This document shows, piece after piece, positions 58,669 through 64,000 of a stretch of DNA of 64,000 nucleotides. The DNA lies in contig JACKHT010000001.1 in the NCBI GenBank assembly GCA_020638855.1, positions 496,001-560,000 of the forward strand, given 5' to 3'. This DNA is from Planctomycetota bacterium. Its GTDB lineage: Bacteria > Planctomycetota > UBA1135 > GCA-002686595. A program made the translations under genes and the position numbers. How positions within the stretch are numbered: position 1 is the stretch's first letter; every line of letters begins with the position of its first letter. The notes below the pieces were generated by a model. The model worked only from the letters and a program-made list of their open reading frames with translations. It did no database searches and was not told the DNA's origin.

Positions 58669-59694
58669 ATGGCGGATAGACGTACCAAGCAAGCAAGCCC
58701 AAGCAAACGGGCCCCTGCGAAGGCCCCAGCGAAGAACTTGGGAGGCTCGGGAAGGGTCCAGGCGAAGCGTTCGCTCGCCAAGCCAGACCACCCCGCCTCC
58801 CAAGCGCCCATTGCGCTGGAACCTGCCCAGCGCATCGACCAGTACCTCGCAGACCTGGGGGACTGGCGGGGCGCCCGCCTGGCGGAAATCCGTCAGCTCA
58901 TCCTCGAGGCCAACTCAAAGGTGGTCGAGGACTGGAAGTGGATGGGATCCCCCGTTTGGTCCTACCAAGGCATGTTTGCCGTCGCCAACGCCCACAAGGA
59001 CAAGGTAAAGGTCACCTTCTCGCACGGGGCGCAACTCAGCGACCCCAAAGGGCTTTTCAACGCCGGTTTGACGGGGAACAAGTGGCGCGCGATCGACCTG
59101 CGTGAGGGGGACAAGCTGCCCAAGACCGCCTTCAAGGCCTTGGTGCGCGAGGCTCTGGCATACAACGCCCAACATACCGTGCCCAATAGCAAAGGGTCGC
59201 GTGCCGTTCTACTGGAGAAAGCGCCCCCGACGCGGAAAGTAACCCCAGCCAAAGCATCCGCCAAGAAGGGCTCGCCCCTCCCCCCACCAAGCCAACCCGT
59301 CCTGCTCGCTGGCGGCAACCCGCAAATCGCCAAGGCCGATGGCGATGCGCCGGTGCAAACCTACATCGCGGCCATGCCCGGTTGGAAGCGCGACGTGGGG
59401 CGCCAGCTCGACGCGCTGATCACGCGCACGGTTCCCAACGTCCGCAAGGCCGTGCGGTGGAACACGCCTTTCTACGGCGCGGGAGAACAGGGCTGGTTCC
59501 TAGGTTTCCACTGCGTCACGAAGTACGTCAAAGTCGCCTTCTTTCGCGGTACCTCGCTAAGCCCACTTCCCCCGGTCGAATCCAAACAAAAGGGCGTGCG
59601 CTACTTGCACATCCACGAAGGCGACGCGATCGATGCAAAGCTCGTTGCCAAGTGGATCCAGCAGTCCGCCACACTACCTGGCTGGAAGCCATAG
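58669..59694 (+). CDS. Double DUF1801 (YdhG-like) protein
   Basis: A 341-residue cytosolic protein with a Lys/Ala/Pro-rich N-terminus (SKRAPAKAPAKNLG) and two DUF1801 domains joined by a similar basic linker (residues about 185-215). Domain 1 includes RIDQYLADLGDWRGARLAEI and EDWKWMGSPVWSYQGMFAVA; domain 2 VQTYIAAMPGWKRDVGRQLD and RKAVRWNTPFYGAGEQGWF. Both keep the KW/RW-x-x-P-x-(W/F)-x-x-x-G motif. DUF1801 proteins are usually single-domain; the family includes frataxin-like iron-handling proteins, but a function here is unproven. Confidence 0.85.
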   Translation: MADRRTKQASPSKRAPAKAPAKNLGGSGRVQAKRSLAKPDHPASQAPIALEPAQRIDQYLADLGDWRGARLAEIRQLILEANSKVVEDWKWMGSPVWSYQGMFAVANAHKDKVKVTFSHGAQLSDPKGLFNAGLTGNKWRAIDLREGDKLPKTAFKALVREALAYNAQHTVPNSKGSRAVLLEKAPPTRKVTPAKASAKKGSPLPPPSQPVLLAGGNPQIAKADGDAPVQTYIAAMPGWKRDVGRQLDALITRTVPNVRKAVRWNTPFYGAGEQGWFLGFHCVTKYVKVAFFRGTSLSPLPPVESKQKGVRYLHIHEGDAIDAKLVAKWIQQSATLPGWKP

Positions 59695-60121
59695 CGGGGC
59701 GTACTGCGAGCGACCGCGAAGTTCCATGAAACATTCGGGCGCTTGCGCTTGTCCCATCCACGGCCACGTTCCAACACCTGCGGAAGGCCTGCGTTCCGGC
59801 GACGCCCTTCCGTTGTCCCTGGAAGCACCGCCCAGCCGACAATGCATCCAAGCCGAGTGCCGGAGTGCAAACGCACGGGCAAGTGGCTCTCAAGCTGGCC
59901 CGACAAGAGTGCCAAGGCGAGTGACAAGGCCCGGGGAATCGCCTGGATGAAAACCCGAGCGGGTGCGTCCCGTATCCATTCGGGGGCAGCCCAAGGGCTT
60001 CCCGCATGGGATCGCGCGCGTCCGGGTACCTACCCAATGGTTCGAAGTCTCGCCGGTCCGTGCTCCGCGTGCGCATCGAATCGTGATTTCGGTAGACGCT
60101 TCCGAAGCCGACTTAGGCAGA
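59695..60121. other. Intergenic region, no recognisable element
   Basis: 427 bp between the DUF1801 gene and the MFS gene. The MFS frame is open through the second half, but the Pro/Arg-rich translation does not look like protein. No repeats or hairpins stand out. Confidence 0.4.
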
Positions 60122-61324
60122 ATGGCGCGGACCAACCCTGTGAAGCGCCTCTCCAAGACCGTTTGGGTGCTCTCGCTCGTCAGTCTGTTCACGGACATGG
60201 CCAGCGAGATGCTGTACCCGATCATGCCGATCTACTTGAAACAGATCGGGTTCTCGGTGCTGTGGATTGGTGTGTTGGAGGGCTTCGCCGAAGCTACGGC
60301 GGGGTTGAGCAAAGGCTATTTCGGCCAGCGCTCGGACCGTGCAGGCAAGCGCGTACCTTTTGTGCAGCTCGGCTATGGCTTGAGCGCCCTCTCCAAACCC
60401 CTGCTTGCGGTCTCGGTCTTGCCCCTATGGATCTTCCTGGTGCGCTGGACCGATCGGCTGGGAAAAGGCGTGCGTACCGGAGCCCGCGACGCGCTGCTTT
60501 CGGACGAAGCCACGCCTGCAACCAAGGGCACGATCTTTGGGTTCCATCGGTCGATGGACACCTTGGGCGCTGCGCTGGGTCCGGCGTTGGCGCTCTTGTA
60601 CTTGGCGTACCGACCGGGAGACTATCGCACGCTGTTCTTGATCGCCTTCGCGCCCGGGTTGGTGGCGGTGTTGGCCACCGGGTTGCTCAAGGACCGGCCC
60701 CCGGCCTCCGTCGCCCCACTTGCAGCGGGTCCGCGCATCACGCTGTTTTCGTTCGCGCGCTACTGGAAGCTGAGCTCGCCCGCGTACCGGCGCCTGGTGG
60801 GCGGGCTCTTGGCGTTCGCCCTGCTCAACAGCTCGGACGTGTTCTTGCTCTTGAAAGCCAAAGAAGCAGGTCTCGACGACACCCACGTGATCGGGGTCTA
60901 CATCTTCTACAACTTGGTGTACGCGTTGTTGGCCTACCCGATCGGTTCGCTCGCCGATCGCATCGGGCTGAAGCGCGTGTTCCTCATGGGTCTTGGCTTG
61001 TTTGCCGTGGTGTACTTCGGCATGGCCTTGGGTAGGGGACTGCCCCTCATGTTGGGTTGTTTCGCCTTGTATGGCGTGTACGCCGCCGCCACCGAAGGGG
61101 TGGCCAAGGCCTGGATCAGCAATTTGGCTCCACGCGAGGAATTGGCCACGGCGATTGGGACTTTCACGGCATTCCAGAGCCTAGCGGCCCTGCTGGCGAG
61201 TTCGATCGCAGGGGCGATTTGGCTGGGGTTTGGAGCCCAGGGCGCTTTGCTCGTGACCGCAGCGGGGGCCCTCGCCGTTTTGGGTTACATGGCTTTGCGG
61301 GTCGAGAGCCCGGCCCGAGGCTGA
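60122..61324 (+). CDS. Major facilitator superfamily transporter
   Basis: A 400-residue inner membrane protein with 11-12 hydrophobic helices. Motifs are TDMASEMLYPIMPIYLKQIG in TM1, SKGYFGQRSDRAGKRVPFV, the MFS loop 2-3 signature G-x-x-x-D-R-x-x-R, RWTDRLGKGVRTGARDALLS and the second-half repeat GSLADRIGLKRVFLMGLG. This set, especially the TDMASEMLYPI start and DRLGKGVRTGARDAL, is typical of a bacterial MFS group annotated only as general transporters. Start ATG 60122. Substrate unknown. Confidence 0.88.
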   Translation: MARTNPVKRLSKTVWVLSLVSLFTDMASEMLYPIMPIYLKQIGFSVLWIGVLEGFAEATAGLSKGYFGQRSDRAGKRVPFVQLGYGLSALSKPLLAVSVLPLWIFLVRWTDRLGKGVRTGARDALLSDEATPATKGTIFGFHRSMDTLGAALGPALALLYLAYRPGDYRTLFLIAFAPGLVAVLATGLLKDRPPASVAPLAAGPRITLFSFARYWKLSSPAYRRLVGGLLAFALLNSSDVFLLLKAKEAGLDDTHVIGVYIFYNLVYALLAYPIGSLADRIGLKRVFLMGLGLFAVVYFGMALGRGLPLMLGCFALYGVYAAATEGVAKAWISNLAPREELATAIGTFTAFQSLAALLASSIAGAIWLGFGAQGALLVTAAGALAVLGYMALRVESPARG

Positions 61325-61447
61325 CCTGCCGATCCCGCTCGGAATCGAGGCCAGCGGACCGTGGTAGGATCCGAGACTGCGGAGTTTGCCGGTTTTCTTG
61401 GAAACGAATGGCCTCCCGGCGCATGGGGACGAGGGGCAGACCTCCCT

Positions 61448-61479
61448 TCCCATTCCAACCCGGTCCCATTCCAACCCGG
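61448..61479. repeat. Perfect 16-bp tandem duplication
   Basis: TCCCATTCCAACCCGG occurs twice in direct succession at 61448 and 61464, just 20 bp upstream of the sigma factor start codon, in the position where leader or ribosome-binding sequence is expected. Confidence 0.9.
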
Positions 61480-61498
61480 CCCTTTCCCCACCTTCTCC

Positions 61499-63718
61499 AT
61501 GGATGCCTACCTCGAACACGCCGACTGGGTTCGCAAGCTGGCGCGCGAATTGGTGCGCGACCCTGGAACGGCGGACGACTTGGTTCAGGAAACCTGGCTC
61601 GCCTTTGAAACCGCTCGGCCCGATGAGCAGCGCTCGCTGCGCCCCTGGTTGGCCCGGGTCCTGCGCAATGCGGCCGCGATGCACAAGCGCCGCTCCGCCG
61701 GGCGAGCGGCGCGCGAGGAAGCCACCGCGTCCTCGGAGCGGGTTGCCAGCACGGGCGACCTCGTGGCGCGCGCCGAGGAGCAGCGGCGCCTGGCTGGCTT
61801 GGTGTTGGGCCTGGACGAGCCCTATCGCAAGACGCTCTTGCTGCGCTACTACGAAGGCCTGAGCCCGGCCCAGATCGCCAAGCTGCAAGGCATCCCGGGG
61901 GCGACCGTACGCACCCACTTGCATCGCGGTTTGCAAAAGCTGCGCGAGCGCTTGGACGCGGAGAACGGAGGAGATCGCAAGGCTTGGACCGTACTTCTGC
62001 AACCCTTGGCTTGGCCCAAACCCTGGCTGCTTACGCCGCAAGCCTCCTGGATCGGCGTGGCACTGATGGCCAGCGTCGGGGTTTGGTGGATCGCCTCGGG
62101 CGGGTTCGGCTTCGAGCGCGGACCCTCTTCGTTGTCGGGGACCCAGGTGGCAGCGGGCGTGGCCGATCCTATGGCCGATCCAGCAATCCCCGATCCCATG
62201 CGCCGGATCGCAGGCCGCAGCGAAGACGCGACGACTTCGGAATGGAACCTCACGCTGGTGGATTCCGAGCAAGGGCGCCCACTCCCGCACTATCGCTTGC
62301 GGACCGCATCGGGTGAATGGGAGAGCGATGCCAGCGGGCTGGTACGGCTTCCTGCGGGAACCGCTTCGATCCAGCCGATCAACCGCGCCGGGCTGCGGCG
62401 CGAGGTCGAAGACCTGCACGGATCCCCCACCGAGCAAAGCAAGACCTATGCCCCGACGGCCCTCGAAGGTCAGCCGTCCGCTCGCCAGCTGGTGGTGCCC
62501 AGCGGGCCAACTCTGGCCCTGCAGGCGGATTGGCCAGTCGATCCCAAGCGGGTGGACTTCGAAGCACGGCTTGGCTCCCCCTTCGCCAACTCCGAGGGCG
62601 AACGGATTTGGGAGGTGGCACCCTTGGCAACGGGCGATTCGCCGTTTGGGAATCCCTGGGTCCGGTTCGGCCACTTCCCCCCACCAACTTCGGGGCCCGA
62701 CGCACGGCTCCAACTCGAAGTTCGGGACCGAGCGGGGTTCTGGTGGGGCAGCACTTGGATCGATCTTCCGACTCCCGGCCCAGAAGCGACCGTTCGGGTC
62801 GAACTGCGCGCTCGCGGAGTTTTGCAAGGGCGCATGTTGGTCCCGCTGACAGCCTTGGGGGGGCTGGCGCGGATTTCGCTCGTGGGATCGGACCCGGCCA
62901 AGAAAGTCATTCACCAAGTGGATGCAAGTAGCGATGGCACGTTCCAATGTTTGTGGATCGAACCCGGTGACTACGTCATGCACGTGGAACAGGCAGGATG
63001 CGAGCCTTGGGCCAGCGACCTCCACGTGGAAGCGGGCGATAACCCCTGGTTGGAGATTCCGCTCCAAACCCGGCCCTCTGCGGGCATGGTGGAAGGGATC
63101 GTCACCAGCACCTCGGGTTCGTACACGGGACAGATTTTGGTGTTCCTCTTGGACTCCGAGGCGAGCGTGCTCGATGTCTTCCCCACGAGTTGGAAGGTCG
63201 CCGCCGACGGCGCCCGTCAAGCTCGTTTCCGCTTCGAATACGCTCCGTTCGGGCCGTTGACGATTCGAGCCATAGGGCTCGAGCGGGCGCTGGACTTCGG
63301 GGTCGAACCCACCACGTTCGAGGCGCCCGCGAGCAACCTAAGGATCGAAGTGCTCGATGCAATCGCTGGCGTCGATTGGAATCTGCGAGTGACCGACGCG
63401 GACACCATGGACCCCATCGAAGTCTTCCAATTCGATGTGGTGCGGCCGCGCTGCATGCCCGCCCGTATGGTTCATGAAGAGGCCCTGGCTGACACCGATC
63501 CAGCCAGCCCCCGAAGCGAATCCTGGACGCTGCAAGCCGGGGGGATGCGCTGGAATCGCTGGGAAGGGGCCAGCCCCCTGCGGGGTTTGGCGGTCGACGC
63601 AGAGTTCACCTGGACGCTGCAAGCCGCCGGCTTCGCCCCCCAGAGCGGCACCCAATCCGATTTCGACCGCGCGCCTGGCAAGCCACCGACCCTGCATGTC
63701 TCGTTGCAACCCGATTGA
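61499..63718 (+). CDS. Transmembrane ECF sigma factor with large extracytoplasmic domain
   Basis: A 739-residue fusion. Residues 1-150 are an ECF sigma-70 factor: sigma2 region WVRKLARELVRDPGTADDLVQE then TWLAF, and sigma4 LVLGLDEPYRKTLLLRYYEG then LSPAQIAKLQGIPGATVRTHLHRGLQKLRE. A single TM helix lies at about 183-202 (SWIGVALMASVGVWWIASGG). About 535 residues follow outside the membrane, beta-rich, with carboxypeptidase-regulatory-like repeats (LVDSEQGRPLPHYRLRTASG, VEGIVTSTSGSYTGQILVFL). The anti-sigma role of a separate protein may be built into the chain. Start ATG 61499 fits the sigma2 start; no Shine-Dalgarno is visible. Confidence 0.85.
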   Translation: MDAYLEHADWVRKLARELVRDPGTADDLVQETWLAFETARPDEQRSLRPWLARVLRNAAAMHKRRSAGRAAREEATASSERVASTGDLVARAEEQRRLAGLVLGLDEPYRKTLLLRYYEGLSPAQIAKLQGIPGATVRTHLHRGLQKLRERLDAENGGDRKAWTVLLQPLAWPKPWLLTPQASWIGVALMASVGVWWIASGGFGFERGPSSLSGTQVAAGVADPMADPAIPDPMRRIAGRSEDATTSEWNLTLVDSEQGRPLPHYRLRTASGEWESDASGLVRLPAGTASIQPINRAGLRREVEDLHGSPTEQSKTYAPTALEGQPSARQLVVPSGPTLALQADWPVDPKRVDFEARLGSPFANSEGERIWEVAPLATGDSPFGNPWVRFGHFPPPTSGPDARLQLEVRDRAGFWWGSTWIDLPTPGPEATVRVELRARGVLQGRMLVPLTALGGLARISLVGSDPAKKVIHQVDASSDGTFQCLWIEPGDYVMHVEQAGCEPWASDLHVEAGDNPWLEIPLQTRPSAGMVEGIVTSTSGSYTGQILVFLLDSEASVLDVFPTSWKVAADGARQARFRFEYAPFGPLTIRAIGLERALDFGVEPTTFEAPASNLRIEVLDAIAGVDWNLRVTDADTMDPIEVFQFDVVRPRCMPARMVHEEALADTDPASPRSESWTLQAGGMRWNRWEGASPLRGLAVDAEFTWTLQAAGFAPQSGTQSDFDRAPGKPPTLHVSLQPD

Positions 63719-63816
63719 AATCGGCTGAAACACGCTTGGGCCCAGCGCATGTATCCTGTGGGCCTTGGCCCGTTTTTCCCTCAAGCCACATTCGCACCCC
63801 ACATTGGCACCCTACA

Positions 63817-64000
63817 ATGGCCATGAAGATCACCCTCCTTTCGCTCACCGCCGCAATCAGCGCACCGCTGGGCTTCGCCCAAACCGACGTTTTGTACGTG
63901 TCCTCCCCCCCGGCGGGCGTTTCCATCGGTTGGGGAGCTCGGATCGGTTCGCTCTCGGACGTGGACGGCGATGGGGTTCCGGAATGGTTTGCCGGGATCG
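63817..64000 (+). CDS. Secreted FG-GAP repeat protein, 3' end outside the window
   Basis: Only the first 61 residues are visible. ATG 63817 (or 63823) begins a signal peptide (MKITLLSLTAAISAPLGFAQ). It is followed by IGWGARIGSLSDVDGDGVPEWFAGI, an FG-GAP/integrin-type calcium loop DVDGDGVPE. It probably encodes a beta-propeller protein of the type common in planctomycete secretomes. Start 98 bp after the sigma factor gene on the same strand. Confidence 0.75.
   Translation, partial: MAMKITLLSLTAAISAPLGFAQTDVLYVSSPPAGVSIGWGARIGSLSDVDGDGVPEWFAGI

Noticed and set aside
59743..61035. 430-residue forward frame overlapping the MFS gene
   Set aside because: Composition is Arg/Gly/Pro-rich frame shadow; the MFS frame has the transport signatures.

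Overview
The window is GC-rich bacterial DNA, about 65-70% G+C by eye. The best guess is a planctomycete (Planctomycetota). This rests on several features together: secreted formylglycine-generating-enzyme-like (FGE/SUMF1) proteins with a Cys-Pro-rich N-terminal domain, a transmembrane ECF sigma factor, CRTAC1/UnbV and FG-GAP proteins, secreted HEAT-repeat proteins, a multiheme cytochrome fused to HEAT repeats, and a DUF1028 protein. No rRNA or phylogenetic marker was tested, so the phylum is an inference.

Left part (1-31.6 kb) is mostly chromosomal core. It starts with a heavy-metal RND efflux operon (outer membrane factor cut by the window edge, His-rich lipoprotein adaptor, CzcA-like pump). 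Next come a GH88 hydrolase, tRNA-Pro(GGG) beside three 85-bp repeats, and a reverse-strand block plsY-gpsA-membrane protein for phospholipid synthesis. tRNA-Gly(GCC), a DHH phosphoesterase and thiD follow, then a TIM-barrel isomerase, purB, DUF1028 and VanZ-like genes. A reverse-strand run follows: ruvC, a gene of unknown function whose product ends in an EIDALL-like peptide, a FlhG/MinD-like ATPase, an HhH protein, nadC and an RsbW-like kinase domain. ispD-ispF, an MsbA-like ABC exporter and a PpiC/SurA-like chaperone come next. The left part ends with a four-gene forward operon of secreted proteins (unknown, lipoprotein, HEAT, inactive-metallopeptidase-like).

Middle part (31.8-57.4 kb) looks accessory. 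Two tandem B12-type radical SAM genes are followed by a modular repeat structure. The 3' end and terminator of the second radical SAM gene recur three more times, each copy degenerate to a different degree. Copies of this tail lie next to three reverse-strand FGE-like genes. Those three paralogues share long stretches of identical DNA interrupted by two short blocks of mostly amino-acid-changing difference, placed where C-type-lectin-fold proteins carry ligand loops. This resembles diversity-generating-retroelement targets, but no reverse transcriptase or template repeat is visible here. The same region holds a five-copy dispersed repeat of about 115-180 bp, IS91-type and other transposase remnants, an AT-richer SnoaL-like gene, a CRTAC1 plus RnfD-like pair, a porin, a transglutaminase-like protein lacking its usual histidine, and a pentaheme cytochrome-HEAT operon.

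Right part (57.4-64 kb) has a secreted beta-helix protein, a double DUF1801 protein, an MFS transporter, a transmembrane ECF sigma factor and the start of an FG-GAP protein. Many intergenic gaps carry locus-specific tandem repeats of 12-17 bp, which is a recurring oddity of this genome.
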